Source: Flavobacteriales bacterium
GTDB taxonomy: Bacteria > Bacteroidota > Bacteroidia > Flavobacteriales_D > Crocinitomicaceae
Direction: 5' to 3'
DNA length: 57,178 nucleotides
NCBI GenBank assembly: GCA_947488235.1
Contig: CANLAQ010000012.1
Location: 1 to 57,178 of the forward strand
A program made the translations under genes and the position numbers. Below the pieces are notes generated by a model. That model searched no databases, was not told the DNA's origin, and was given only the letters and a program-made list of their open reading frames with translations. Every line of letters begins with the position of its first letter. Within the stretch, counting starts at the first letter, position 1. Positions 7,228-16,326 of the stretch are shown in pieces.

Positions 7228-8495
7228 TGACTAAAGGTATACTTGTACTTTTCTTATTTCTTTCAATGGGTTTGCGCTTGCAAGCTACGCAGCTGCTTGT
7301 CCCTATGGATGAAAAACAAACCAACCATTTAAAAGCTTATGGGATTGCGTTTTGGACTTTAGAAAATGGCTTGATCATCGAATGGCTGCTCAATTATCGT
7401 GGCGGATCGTTTTTGATTCCTCATTCTAAATTAATAGAGCAAGAACTAATTATTAGAGGAGTAAAATACGAGGTGCTGGCCGAAGGACAAGTAAATCAGA
7501 TTAAATCACAAATAGCAGACCCTGAAGTTAATATGGAAGTGGTGCAACTTGAGAAAGCGCCAAAAATAGCAGTGTATACTCCTCCCGACAAACAACCATG
7601 GGACGATGCCGTTACAATGGTTCTAGAATATGCGGAAATTAAATACGATAAAATCTATGACTCCGCAATAGTAATGGGAATGCTGCCTAAATATGATTGG
7701 TTGCATCTACATCATGAGGATTTCACAGGACAATATGGTAAATTTTACAGTTCTGCTCGGAATCAAGTATGGTACCAACAACAAGTAGTTGCTGCCGAAA
7801 AAAACGCAAAAATGCTTGGTTTTAAAAAAGTATCAGCACTTAAATTAGCGGTGGCGCAAAATTTAAAAAACTTTGTCATTGGAGGTGGATTTTTATTCAC
7901 CATGTGCAGTGGAACAGATAGTTATGATATTGCCTTGGCCGCACAAGGAATTGACATTTGCGAATCCGTTTTTGATTACGATGGTTCTGACCCCAATGCA
8001 CAAAGTAAATTGGATTTCAATCAAACCTTTGCTTTTAAAGACTTCCATCTCAATAAAGATCCAATGGTTTATGAATATTCAGATATTGATGCGTCAGATT
8101 TAAGAAACAATAAACTCATTTCAGAACAAACAGATGTTTTTACCCTTTTCGATTTTTCAGCTAAATGGGATGTTGTTCCGACCATGTTGACCCAATGTCA
8201 TACGAATATTATAAAAGGTTTCATGGGACAAACAACGGATTTTAGAAAAGAATTTATTAAAACCAATGTTTTGGTACTTGGAGAAAACAAAGCAGCTGGA
8301 ACGGTTCGGTACTTGCATGGTGAATTGGGTCAAGGTATGTGGACTTTTTATGGTGGACACGATCCAGAAGATTACCAACATTTTGTAGGAGATCCCGCTA
8401 CGGACCTCAATTTACACCCTAATTCCCCTGGATATAGATTAATTTTAAATAACATATTATTTCCTGCTGCTAAGAAAAAGAAGAGAAAAACATAA
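7227..8495 (+). CDS. Conserved secreted Bacteroidota protein ('asparagine synthetase B'-labelled family)
   Basis: A 422-residue exported protein with a signal peptide (residues about 1-20, GILVLFLFLSMGLRLQA). From memory, this family is often labelled asparagine synthetase B in Bacteroidota genomes. It shows neither the N-terminal catalytic cysteine of glutamine amidotransferases nor the SGGxDS pyrophosphatase loop of AsnB, so that function is not supported. Visible conserved-looking segments include YDWLHLHHEDFTGQYGKF, GGGFLFTMCSGTDSYDIAL (with a nucleophile-elbow-like cysteine), FMGQTTDFRK and FYGGHDPEDYQH, and the C-terminus is basic (KKKKRKT). The histidine-rich segments could bind metal or ligand. 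It overlaps dnaB by 1 bp, but its role is unknown. Confidence 0.75.
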   Translation: MTKGILVLFLFLSMGLRLQATQLLVPMDEKQTNHLKAYGIAFWTLENGLIIEWLLNYRGGSFLIPHSKLIEQELIIRGVKYEVLAEGQVNQIKSQIADPEVNMEVVQLEKAPKIAVYTPPDKQPWDDAVTMVLEYAEIKYDKIYDSAIVMGMLPKYDWLHLHHEDFTGQYGKFYSSARNQVWYQQQVVAAEKNAKMLGFKKVSALKLAVAQNLKNFVIGGGFLFTMCSGTDSYDIALAAQGIDICESVFDYDGSDPNAQSKLDFNQTFAFKDFHLNKDPMVYEYSDIDASDLRNNKLISEQTDVFTLFDFSAKWDVVPTMLTQCHTNIIKGFMGQTTDFRKEFIKTNVLVLGENKAAGTVRYLHGELGQGMWTFYGGHDPEDYQHFVGDPATDLNLHPNSPGYRLILNNILFPAAKKKKRKT

Positions 8496-8512
8496 TATTA
8501 ACTTATTTTTCA

Positions 8513-8542
8513 TTGTTAATTCAATTGTTTTCTTTAAACTTG
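8513..8542 (+). promoter_or_regulatory. Promoter of rho
   Basis: A TTG -33 element (8513-8515), a 19-nt spacer and TAAACTTG (8535-8542; one mismatch to TAnnTTTG) form a good Bacteroidota promoter. It predicts a 5' leader of about 60 nt before the rho ATG at 8607. Confidence 0.55.
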
Positions 8543-8555
8543 CATCATAATCTCC

Positions 8556-8570
8556 AAGGAAATTTTCCTT
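8556..8570. repeat. Perfect palindrome in the rho leader
   Basis: AAGGAAA-T-TTTCCTT lies downstream of the predicted rho transcription start. It could be an operator or a weak hairpin in the leader; chance is also possible in such AT-rich DNA. Confidence 0.3.
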
Positions 8571-8606
8571 CTACCTTAATCCTTCTTACAAAATCAAACA
8601 AAATTC

Positions 8607-10325
8607 ATGGATCACAAAGAATTAGAGAATAAAAAAATATCCGATTTGCGTATCATTGCGGAAACCTTAGGTCTAAGCGTTTCGGAAACATTAAAAAAGG
8701 CTGAATTAATTTCAGCAATTATGGGAGGTTCTACTCCTTCAAATACAGAAGAACAATCAGATCAAGGAACAAGAGAGAAGCGCAAAAGAAAACCAATTGA
8801 AGAAATTAGCAAATCAAATATAGCTCCGCTGCCAAAAATGGCAAAAGAGGATCAGATGATTGCACAACCAAAATTAGATTTTGAGGAAGAAACAATCGAC
8901 GAAAGTAATGAGATTAATAAGGAAAGTGAAGTATCGAATACTGAAAATATAGAAACCGAAAACACACCGCCAGTTAGACAACATAAAGTTCCGGTGCATA
9001 AACATCAAGAAAGAAAAGAGGCACAACAACCGCGTGATAGTGAGTCAAGACCAGAAAGAGAACCTCGTCAAGATGGTGAATTTAGAGCGGATGGTGAAGC
9101 CAGACCAGAAAGAGAAAATCGTCAAGAAGGACATAAACCACATCATAATCCGAACCAAAAGCAGGATGGTAAAACGGCTCAAGAAAAATTAGAAGAGAAT
9201 TATGATTTAGTTGGAATTGTTTCTGCAGAAGGTGTTTTAGAAGTGATACAAGATGGTTATGGTTTTTTAAGGTCTTCAGACTACAACTACCTTCCATCAC
9301 CTGATGATATTTATGTATCTCAAAATCAAATCAAATTATTTGGACTAAAAACGGGTGATACTGTTAAAGGAACTATTCGTCCGCCAAGAGAAGGTGAGAA
9401 ATTTTTTCCTTTAGTGAAAGTAGAATCTATCAATGGTAGACATCCTTCTTATATTAGAGATCGTGTACCTTTTCAATATTTAACACCATTATTTCCAGAC
9501 GAGAAATTTAAATTAACCGGACATGCACAAGAAACCTTGTCCACCCGTGTTATGGATTTATTTGCTCCAATTGGAAAAGGACAACGCGGTATGATTGTTG
9601 CCCAGCCAAAAACGGGTAAAACCATGTTGCTAAAAGATGTTGCCAATGCAATTGCAGCGAATCATCCTGAGACTTATTTAATTGTATTGCTTATTGATGA
9701 GCGCCCAGAGGAGGTTACTGATATGGCTAGAAGTGTAAAAGCTGAAGTAATTGCTTCCACTTTTGACGAACCAGCAGAGCGACATGTAAAAGTAGCCAAT
9801 ATGGTTTTGGAAAAAGCCAAAAGAATGGTAGAATGTGGACATGATGTTTGTATTTTATTAGACTCCATCACGAGGTTGGCGCGTGCTTATAATACAGTTT
9901 CTCCAGCCTCTGGAAAAGTACTTTCTGGTGGTGTAGATGCTAATGCACTTCACAAGCCTAAGCGTTTCTTTGGTTCTGCTAGAAAAATTGAAAATGGAGG
10001 TTCCTTGTCTATCCTTGCAACAGCATTAACAGAAACGGGATCTAAAATGGACGAAGTAATCTTTGAAGAATTTAAAGGTACAGGTAATATGGAACTTCAA
10101 TTGGATCGTAAAATTTCTAATCGTAGAATATATCCTGCCATCGACATTACCGCTTCAGGAACACGAAGAGAAGATTTATTAGTAAATAAAGATGCCCTAC
10201 AGCGTATTTGGTTGATTCGTAAATTTATTGCGGACATGAATCCTGTTGAAGCAATGGAATTCTTAAAAAATCATATGGAAAATACCATTTCAAATGAAGA
10301 ATTCCTTATCTCGATGAACAGTTAA
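8607..10325 (+). CDS. rho: Transcription termination factor Rho with long disordered insert
   Basis: RNA-dependent hexameric ATPase that ends transcription (572 residues; E. coli Rho has 419). Residues about 1-40 form the N-terminal helical domain ([18 protein letters not shown]). Residues about 42-195 are an insert rich in Glu, Arg, Gln and Asn with a repeated RPERE(P/N)RQ(D/E)G pattern, clearly low complexity. The cold-shock-like RNA-binding domain follows ([14 protein letters not shown], about 210-285), then the ATPase domain with Walker A AQPKTGKT (332-339), the DERPEEV segment, and the Q-loop/R-loop region. Disordered inserts are known in Bacteroidota Rho, and in Bacteroides thetaiotaomicron the region supports phase separation. 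The next gene starts 1 bp after the stop. Confidence 0.97.
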   Translation: MDHKELENKKISDLRIIAETLGLSVSETLKKAELISAIMGGSTPSNTEEQSDQGTREKRKRKPIEEISKSNIAPLPKMAKEDQMIAQPKLDFEEETIDESNEINKESEVSNTENIETENTPPVRQHKVPVHKHQERKEAQQPRDSESRPEREPRQDGEFRADGEARPERENRQEGHKPHHNPNQKQDGKTAQEKLEENYDLVGIVSAEGVLEVIQDGYGFLRSSDYNYLPSPDDIYVSQNQIKLFGLKTGDTVKGTIRPPREGEKFFPLVKVESINGRHPSYIRDRVPFQYLTPLFPDEKFKLTGHAQETLSTRVMDLFAPIGKGQRGMIVAQPKTGKTMLLKDVANAIAANHPETYLIVLLIDERPEEVTDMARSVKAEVIASTFDEPAERHVKVANMVLEKAKRMVECGHDVCILLDSITRLARAYNTVSPASGKVLSGGVDANALHKPKRFFGSARKIENGGSLSILATALTETGSKMDEVIFEEFKGTGNMELQLDRKISNRRIYPAIDITASGTRREDLLVNKDALQRIWLIRKFIADMNPVEAMEFLKNHMENTISNEEFLISMNS

Positions 10326-10326
10326 T

Positions 10327-10908
10327 ATGAAAACACCTATAATAACCGGATTAATTGCCGCATTGGTATGGATAGCAATTAAATGGGGAGGATATGCCTT
10401 TGGTTTTTTCAACAATGGTGCTGTACAACCCTATGTATTTACCAATATGTTTTTACTGACAGCTTCAGTATCCATCGGATTGTATTTAATAAAAAAGAAT
10501 GCGAAGCAGAAAAGTAATTTACTTTTAGATATAAAAACTGGAATGACCGCTGCTATGCCTTATACCGTTATTGTAAGTGGATTTATTTTTATTTTCTATA
10601 CCTACATCAATCCTGAATTTAATCAAAAACAATTGGAGCGGACTAGAATATCATTACAAGATAAAAAAGTGCTTACCTCCTTGCGCAATTCAAATCCCAC
10701 CTTGGAAAACAAAACAGACCAGGAACTATTAAAAGAAGGGATGAAACAAACGAGACAAATTATCAGTCCTCAATTTACGATGTTAGTTTCCTTGTTAGGT
10801 CTATTGGTTTATGGTACTATGAATTCATTGGTAATCTCCTTGATCTACCGAAGCTTAATCTTTAGAAATCAAAGAGATGAACCTTTAACAGAAGAAATTA
10901 AGGAATAA
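10327..10908 (+). CDS. DUF4199 inner-membrane protein
   Basis: A 193-residue membrane protein typical of the Bacteroidota DUF4199 family. It has hydrophobic segments near residues 5-22, 35-55, 70-92 and 148-172, and a soluble loop of about 50 residues between the third and fourth (NPEFNQKQLERTRISLQDKK). The last segment is followed by a short acidic tail. The function of the family is unknown to me. It starts 1 bp after rho and is probably translated from the same mRNA. It converges on mpl with a 24-bp gap that holds no clear terminator hairpin. Confidence 0.8.
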   Translation: MKTPIITGLIAALVWIAIKWGGYAFGFFNNGAVQPYVFTNMFLLTASVSIGLYLIKKNAKQKSNLLLDIKTGMTAAMPYTVIVSGFIFIFYTYINPEFNQKQLERTRISLQDKKVLTSLRNSNPTLENKTDQELLKEGMKQTRQIISPQFTMLVSLLGLLVYGTMNSLVISLIYRSLIFRNQRDEPLTEEIKE

Positions 10909-10932
10909 TTCTCTTCATTAGACTGCTGTTTT

Positions 10933-12294
10933 CTACCAAGTTTCGCAGAGCTTCATTCCTAGTTCATCATAATCAATTCCATCAAAATTACCTGATGACA
11001 TCATCAAAAGAACCGAATTACGCCAATCTTGATTTGAAATAAAGTTCAAAACATCATTGGTGTGATTGAACACAATTACTTTTCCTCCAAAACCATCTTG
11101 AACCAGATCAACTGAAATTTCAGGGAGCTTTTTGTGAGCAACGACTTCTGGACTATAATAAACAACTGCTGCATCAGCACTATCCATTGCACCGAGATAA
11201 TGAGGGAGAAATTCTTTTTGCAAAGAGGAGAAAGTATGCAACTCCATACAAGCGATTACTTTTCTATTGGGATACTGGTGTTTAACAGCGCTTGTTGTGG
11301 CCTTTAATTTGGAAGGAGAATGAGCGAAATCCTTATACATCACAAAATCATCTTTCTCGATCACCTTTTGCAGCCTTTTTCCTGCACCTTTGAAGTCAGC
11401 CATAGCAGAGAAGAAATCCGCAGGATCAATTCCCAAACATTTCGCCAATTCCATTGCGCCCATGAGATTTTGTAGATTATGAGGTCCAAAAATTTGCAAG
11501 GGATATTCCATTCCTTCATATCGCAAAACCGTACCTTCTTCCATCGGAGAAAAATCAGGAGTGTGATACGCTTGAACCTTTAGTTTACTTTGATATTTAT
11601 GACCTAATTTATTTACCTCAAGATCTTCCTCATTGTATATTAGAGTACCTGAGTCAGTAATTAAGCTGCAAAAAGTATCAAACTGCTCCAAATAATTCTC
11701 AAAAGTGGGAAAAACATTAATGTGATCCCATGCAATTCCACTGAGCAGAGCGATGTTTGCTTTATACAAATGAAATTTAGGCCTTCGATCTATGGGAGAA
11801 CTTAGATATTCATCTCCTTCTAGAACCATATATTTAGCGTCATCCGTTAATTTGACCATGCAATCATACCCTTCCAATTGAGCGCCGACCATATAATCTA
11901 CATGAATGTCTAAAGCTTTTGTGGCGTGGAGCAACATAGAAGTTATAGTGGTTTTACCATGGCTACCACCAATAACAATGCGGATTTTATCTTTACTTTG
12001 TTGATACAAATATTCAGGATAAGAATAAATAGGGATATTCAAATCCTTAGCCCTCAACAACTCTGGATTATCCTCTCTTGCATGCATACCCAATATAACA
12101 GCATCTAAGTCAGCATGAATATGAGTGCTATCCCATCCTAAATTTTGTGGGAGAATCCCTTGATTTAACAGTCGTGATTTTGAGGGTTCGAATATTTCAT
12201 CGTCAGATCCTGTTACAATGATTCCTTTTCTGCTTAAGGCTATAGCCAAGTTGTGCATTGCACTTCCTCCTATAGCAATAAAATGTACTTGCAT
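10933..12294 (-). CDS. mpl: UDP-N-acetylmuramate:L-Ala-gamma-D-Glu-meso-DAP ligase (murein recycling)
   Basis: A Mur-ligase-family cytoplasmic enzyme that joins the recycled peptidoglycan tripeptide to UDP-MurNAc (453 residues). The N-terminal Rossmann region FIAIGGSAMHNLA binds the UDP sugar, the ATP P-loop reads GSHGKTT (about 109-115), and the central block has LEGDEY. HNLQNLMGA and FAHSPSKLKAT mark the C-terminal domain, where the latter segment takes the place of the DDYAHHP motif of MurC. That difference and the early SAMHNLA motif favour Mpl over MurC. No peptidoglycan neighbours are present. It is oriented with the next gene upstream (12391-15084), with about 96 bp between them. Confidence 0.88.
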   Translation of the reverse strand: MQVHFIAIGGSAMHNLAIALSRKGIIVTGSDDEIFEPSKSRLLNQGILPQNLGWDSTHIHADLDAVILGMHAREDNPELLRAKDLNIPIYSYPEYLYQQSKDKIRIVIGGSHGKTTITSMLLHATKALDIHVDYMVGAQLEGYDCMVKLTDDAKYMVLEGDEYLSSPIDRRPKFHLYKANIALLSGIAWDHINVFPTFENYLEQFDTFCSLITDSGTLIYNEEDLEVNKLGHKYQSKLKVQAYHTPDFSPMEEGTVLRYEGMEYPLQIFGPHNLQNLMGAMELAKCLGIDPADFFSAMADFKGAGKRLQKVIEKDDFVMYKDFAHSPSKLKATTSAVKHQYPNRKVIACMELHTFSSLQKEFLPHYLGAMDSADAAVVYYSPEVVAHKKLPEISVDLVQDGFGGKVIVFNHTNDVLNFISNQDWRNSVLLMMSSGNFDGIDYDELGMKLCETW

Positions 12295-12390
12295 AATTAA
12301 TAATAAAACCTAAAAGTAATCCAGAAAAGGAATGAATTTAGAAGTTGCATAAATAGTTACTGACACCTTACTTTTGAAAGCTTCAGTCGC

Positions 12391-15084
12391 TTATTCACAT
12401 GCAGTAATAATGGTTAATTCAGGGTGAATAACATTGGCTCCTTTGGATTCATTGGTCCACATAAATTCAGTTATAGTGGAACCATTGCAAGTAAAAGAAG
12501 AAATACCCCTTTCATTTCTAGTATGTTCATACACGACACCGAAACCATTTGGATCTACAACCACCCTTCTAACGATAACAGTAACCACATAGCCATCTGT
12601 ATTTTTAATTTCATATACGCGTTCCGTAAATGCGTTCCATGGGAAGCAGATGTTTTTTTCATCACGCAAATAATTAGGACTCGTAATATTTACGGGAACA
12701 TAATTCTTCAATTTTTGAATATCTTTTGCGGACGATTCTTGTTGCTTCTTCGAAATGGAATCTTTTTGAAATTGATTGTATTCTAAGATCTTTTTATTTC
12801 TTTGAAGCTGCGCTGCTAGTTCAACATTTTCTTTTGCTTTTTGAATATTCATTAATTCAATTTCGGTCTTTGCTTTAATTACTTCCAATTCTTGTAAAGC
12901 ATGAATTTGCGCTAGTTCATTTTGTTTTAAAAGCGCTTGAGCATCCATGTCATTTTTCATCAGTTGGATTTCTTTTGCTCTCCTCTCCCCTTCTTTAAGC
13001 ACCAATTCTTCTCTTTGCTGAATAGAAAGATTGTTTGCATTAACAATTTTGGCCATTTCTTTTTGTCTTTCAATAGCTTCAACTTGATTATTAATACCTA
13101 TCAATTCTATTTGAGTCTTCTGGTCTTGAATGTCTTTAGCGGCATCAGCCTGACGGGATTCCTCAGTTAATGTCTGGAATTCATTTTCTTTAGCAATATC
13201 ATTTTTTAAATCCTGCAGATAAGTAGCTTTTGCTTTTTCAGATTCATTACGCGTAAAATCCAATTGTTGAAAAGCATCTGTTGTATTTCCGATAACTTGT
13301 TCACCTGGAGTGCTTAATTTTGTCCCTGCAGTATTCGGTTTAGATATTTTAACAGGAGCAACAATTTTTTGTAAAGAGTCTAATGAAATCGTAACCTTGA
13401 GTAGCTCTGCATTAGAAACTTTTGAAGATTGAGCAAGAACGAATAGTTCCTTAATCGCTACCAAAGCTTTAGCGGAATCTTTTGAGGCAACTACTTTAAT
13501 TTTTGCTGGCTTGTCTTTATAATATTTAGTAACAGCTCCCAATCGTACTTTTAAGGCAATAACTTCAGGAGTCGTGGCTTTACTTTTAAGTGGTTCTTTA
13601 GATAATAAAGCATTAGCTTCAGCTAATTTTCCAGGCGCATTATCAATCGCTAAAGCCACTTGATCAAGGGCATTTTTATATTTTTTCTCTTCTTCCTCTT
13701 TTTTCTTTAGGACCTCTTGCACACGACCTTTAACTTCTACAAGTTTAGAATTTTTAAGATTCTCATCCGTCAAATAAGCAACCAACATTTCAGCTTTCTT
13801 ATAAGTCTCAATTGCTTTATCGTATTGATTTTTAGAATTAAGATCATACGCAGTTTTCAATTCCTTCCCAATACTTTCATCTATTTGTTTATTTACTAAA
13901 TCTCGCTGAATCTTTTTTGAACCTTCCGTTAAAAGTTGGGCAATTAAATTTTCAATTTTAACATAACCCAATTTGGATTTATCATAAGCTCCTGTAGCAT
14001 TCAGGACTTTGGTTGACTTTAATTCATTAGATATTTCTAATTCTAATGCAGCACCTTTTAAATTGTTATTTAAAGTAGCTATTTCAATATTTATCTTATC
14101 TTTTTCCTCTTGCTTAATTTTTAATTTTAAGCCTTTGTCATATTCTGCAATTGCTTCTTTATATTTTTTTGCAGTTTGAAATTTTACTGCATTTGTCTTA
14201 ATTACAATTAATTTTTTTGCATCAGCATCTTCATCGACTTTAACTTTTTTCAGCTGTTTAATTGCTTCAATTTGTTTCAAGGAGTATGCGTTACCTAAAT
14301 CCTTTTTGCCTAATTCTATAAACTTAGCCATTGCTGCATCTAGATTACCTTGCCCTATCAATGCATCCCCTTCCGCAGCCAGCAATTTTATTTCCTCTTG
14401 CCTTTTTTCTTCAGCAATGACGGCATCAAGGTTCTTTTTAAAAGCTATTTTCTTTTTAATTACAATAGAATCTTTACTGTTGGATACGAGCGCGGAATCA
14501 CAATAAGAAATTGCTTTTTCATAATTTTTAATTTGGGCAAAAGTTTCTGCTTTAGTCATAAATTTAGAAACAACAGCTTGATTTTCAGCAGCTTTAAACG
14601 CTGTAATTATTTTATCATCTGCCAATTTCTTAAAAGCTAAATCAGGAATCATAATATTTTGATTGTCGTCCCACAGAAACTTCTCAGCATATTCATTAGG
14701 TCCAACAACAATTGTTACCCCTTGTCTCACTTGAAACAATTCAATTAACAACTCTTCAGCAGCTTGAATTACAGCATTATTACCCTTGAACTTTAAGGCT
14801 TTAAAATCAAAATAAATCCTTTTAGACAAATAATTAGGCTTTGAAGCAATAATCTCAAATGGAATGTTCTTGTTTATTTTGGCACTAATTGAATAATCTC
14901 CAACACTATTGGTAATGGCCTTAGATATTGTTTTTCCATCTTGAACAACATATAAGGAAACCCCTACTAACTTTGATTTCGTATCATAATTATTGACATA
15001 ACCCGGTAGGATAAGATCAAAAGTTTGAGCCTGAATACTATTCAAGGAAACAAAAACCGATAAGAAGAATATAAATAAGCGCAT
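12391..15084 (-). CDS. Exported TPR-like/coiled-coil protein with N-terminal carboxypeptidase-regulatory-like domain
   Basis: An unrecognised exported protein of 897 residues from the preferred start at 15084, where a signal peptide begins (MRLFIFFLSVFVSLNSIQAQ); an upstream ATG at 15108 would add 8 residues ahead of it. Residues about 25-110 resemble a carboxypeptidase regulatory-like beta domain (VGVSLYVVQDGKTISKAITNSVGDYSI). The middle has TPR-like helical pairs (ALIGQGNLDAAMAKFIELGKK and IETYKKAEM). A long Lys/Glu/Gln-rich coiled coil spans about residues 610-780. The C-terminal 110 residues form a distinct domain with three cysteines (NICFPW, FTCNGS, ITACE). There is no T9SS sorting domain. 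A periplasmic or outer-membrane scaffold role is only a guess. Confidence 0.7.
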   Translation of the reverse strand: MRLFIFFLSVFVSLNSIQAQTFDLILPGYVNNYDTKSKLVGVSLYVVQDGKTISKAITNSVGDYSISAKINKNIPFEIIASKPNYLSKRIYFDFKALKFKGNNAVIQAAEELLIELFQVRQGVTIVVGPNEYAEKFLWDDNQNIMIPDLAFKKLADDKIITAFKAAENQAVVSKFMTKAETFAQIKNYEKAISYCDSALVSNSKDSIVIKKKIAFKKNLDAVIAEEKRQEEIKLLAAEGDALIGQGNLDAAMAKFIELGKKDLGNAYSLKQIEAIKQLKKVKVDEDADAKKLIVIKTNAVKFQTAKKYKEAIAEYDKGLKLKIKQEEKDKINIEIATLNNNLKGAALELEISNELKSTKVLNATGAYDKSKLGYVKIENLIAQLLTEGSKKIQRDLVNKQIDESIGKELKTAYDLNSKNQYDKAIETYKKAEMLVAYLTDENLKNSKLVEVKGRVQEVLKKKEEEEKKYKNALDQVALAIDNAPGKLAEANALLSKEPLKSKATTPEVIALKVRLGAVTKYYKDKPAKIKVVASKDSAKALVAIKELFVLAQSSKVSNAELLKVTISLDSLQKIVAPVKISKPNTAGTKLSTPGEQVIGNTTDAFQQLDFTRNESEKAKATYLQDLKNDIAKENEFQTLTEESRQADAAKDIQDQKTQIELIGINNQVEAIERQKEMAKIVNANNLSIQQREELVLKEGERRAKEIQLMKNDMDAQALLKQNELAQIHALQELEVIKAKTEIELMNIQKAKENVELAAQLQRNKKILEYNQFQKDSISKKQQESSAKDIQKLKNYVPVNITSPNYLRDEKNICFPWNAFTERVYEIKNTDGYVVTVIVRRVVVDPNGFGVVYEHTRNERGISSFTCNGSTITEFMWTNESKGANVIHPELTIITACE

Positions 15085-15130
15085 AAACAACAAATAAGTC
15101 AATAACAAAGATGAAAATCGATTCTATTTT

Positions 15131-15138
15131 TACCTTTG
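15131..15138 (+). promoter_or_regulatory. -7 box upstream of the FAD oxidoreductase gene
   Basis: TACCTTTG matches TAnnTTTG in the divergent gap between the coiled-coil protein gene and the oxidoreductase gene. The predicted leader is about 40 nt. No -33 TTG is seen at the usual distance. Confidence 0.35.
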
Positions 15139-15178
15139 TATGTAACGCAAATTTGAGAAAAAATCACGAGTAAAAAAA

Positions 15179-16306
15179 ATGCTGCAAATTGATCAGTTAA
15201 GTTATTGGGAAAGAGACACTTATTTCACTGAAAATGACATCGTTATTATTGGTGCTGGAATTGTTGGATTAAGTACAGCGATTTTCATCGCAGAACGCTT
15301 TCCAAAAAGACGCATATTAATAGTAGAACAAGGATATTTGCCCAGTGGAGCAAGCACAAAAAACGCTGGATTTGCTTGTTTTGGAAGTCCTAGCGAATTA
15401 GAAGATGATCTAAAAACTATAAGTGAATCTGAAGTGTGGGAAACCTTTCAATTAAGGTATGAAGGATTGAAGACCTTGTTCCAATTAATTGATAGAACTG
15501 CTATAGATTATAGTCCTTGTGGCTCATGGGATTTAATACAAAATGATGCCCCTGAAATTGAAAGTGGATTTATTGACTATTTAAACCATAAAGCACAAGA
15601 AATAACCGGTGAGGAGTTAATTTATTCTGAGGACAAACAGGGGAATAACACCTTTGGATTTAATGGATTTAGAACCTCCTACTACAATCGATTGGAAGGT
15701 AGTTTGAATACCGGGAAACTGAATGATGAACTTTATAAGCATGCAATAAGAAAAAATATTAAAGTTTTATTTGGAGTGAAATGCGCATCATTTTTTGAAC
15801 ATAACGATGCTATTGAACTACAATTGAACATCGGAAAAATAAAAACTGAGCAATTAATTATTTGTTCCAATGGATTCGCCAAAGAACTTGTAAATGAGGA
15901 TGTTATTCCTGCTAGAGGTCAAGTATTAATTACCAAAGAAATTCCAAATCTTAAGATAGATGGAACCTTTCATTTTGACAAAGGATATTATTATTTTCGA
16001 AATGTCGGAAACAGAATTTTACTTGGCGGAGGAAGAAACATTAACTTCACTCAAGAAACCAGTAATAAACTGGAAACAAATGAAAGTATACAAAGCGTAT
16101 TAAGATCAATACTAGCGGAACAAATACTTCCAAATACACCACACGAAATAGAAATGAGTTGGGCGGGAATAATGGGCGTTGGAAAAAGTAAAGAACCTAT
16201 AATCAAACGCTACTCTAATAGAATTGCTATTGGCGTTCGTATGGGTGGAATGGGCGTTGCCATTGGCGCATTGGTTGGAAAAAAAATGAGTAATCTAATC
16301 GACTAA
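15179..16306 (+). CDS. FAD-dependent oxidoreductase (DAO family)
   Basis: A 375-residue flavoprotein of the D-amino-acid-oxidase/glycine-oxidase fold. The dinucleotide-binding motif is IIGAGIVGLSTA (about 22-33), with the FAD adenosine acid in VEQGYLPSGASTKNAGFA (about 50-67), where the SGAS/NAGF segment lies near the flavin. The GxGxxG-distal FAD contact appears as ARGQVLI, and the C-terminus has WAGIMGVGKSKEP and the GMGGMGVAIGALVG segment typical of the family. It is probably cytoplasmic because no signal peptide is present. Substrate cannot be deduced; a secondary or tertiary amine or amino acid is likely for this family. The DUF456 gene follows after 20 bp. Confidence 0.85.
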   Translation: MLQIDQLSYWERDTYFTENDIVIIGAGIVGLSTAIFIAERFPKRRILIVEQGYLPSGASTKNAGFACFGSPSELEDDLKTISESEVWETFQLRYEGLKTLFQLIDRTAIDYSPCGSWDLIQNDAPEIESGFIDYLNHKAQEITGEELIYSEDKQGNNTFGFNGFRTSYYNRLEGSLNTGKLNDELYKHAIRKNIKVLFGVKCASFFEHNDAIELQLNIGKIKTEQLIICSNGFAKELVNEDVIPARGQVLITKEIPNLKIDGTFHFDKGYYYFRNVGNRILLGGGRNINFTQETSNKLETNESIQSVLRSILAEQILPNTPHEIEMSWAGIMGVGKSKEPIIKRYSNRIAIGVRMGGMGVAIGALVGKKMSNLID

Positions 16307-16326
16307 TTTAATTTTAAAAAAGTGAT

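Noticed and set aside
10933..12294. murC
   Set aside because: The C-terminal motif and N-terminal SAMHNLA pattern fit Mpl better, and there is no cell-division/murein gene cluster around it.
12424..12786. 120-codon plus-strand frame inside the coiled-coil protein gene
   Set aside because: It is antisense to a coherent exported protein; no start signals and no recognisable motif.
15179..16306. Calling the FAD oxidoreductase ThiO or D-amino acid dehydrogenase
   Set aside because: The fold fits the whole DAO family, but no thiamine or amino-acid genes are adjacent and substrate residues cannot be assigned by eye.
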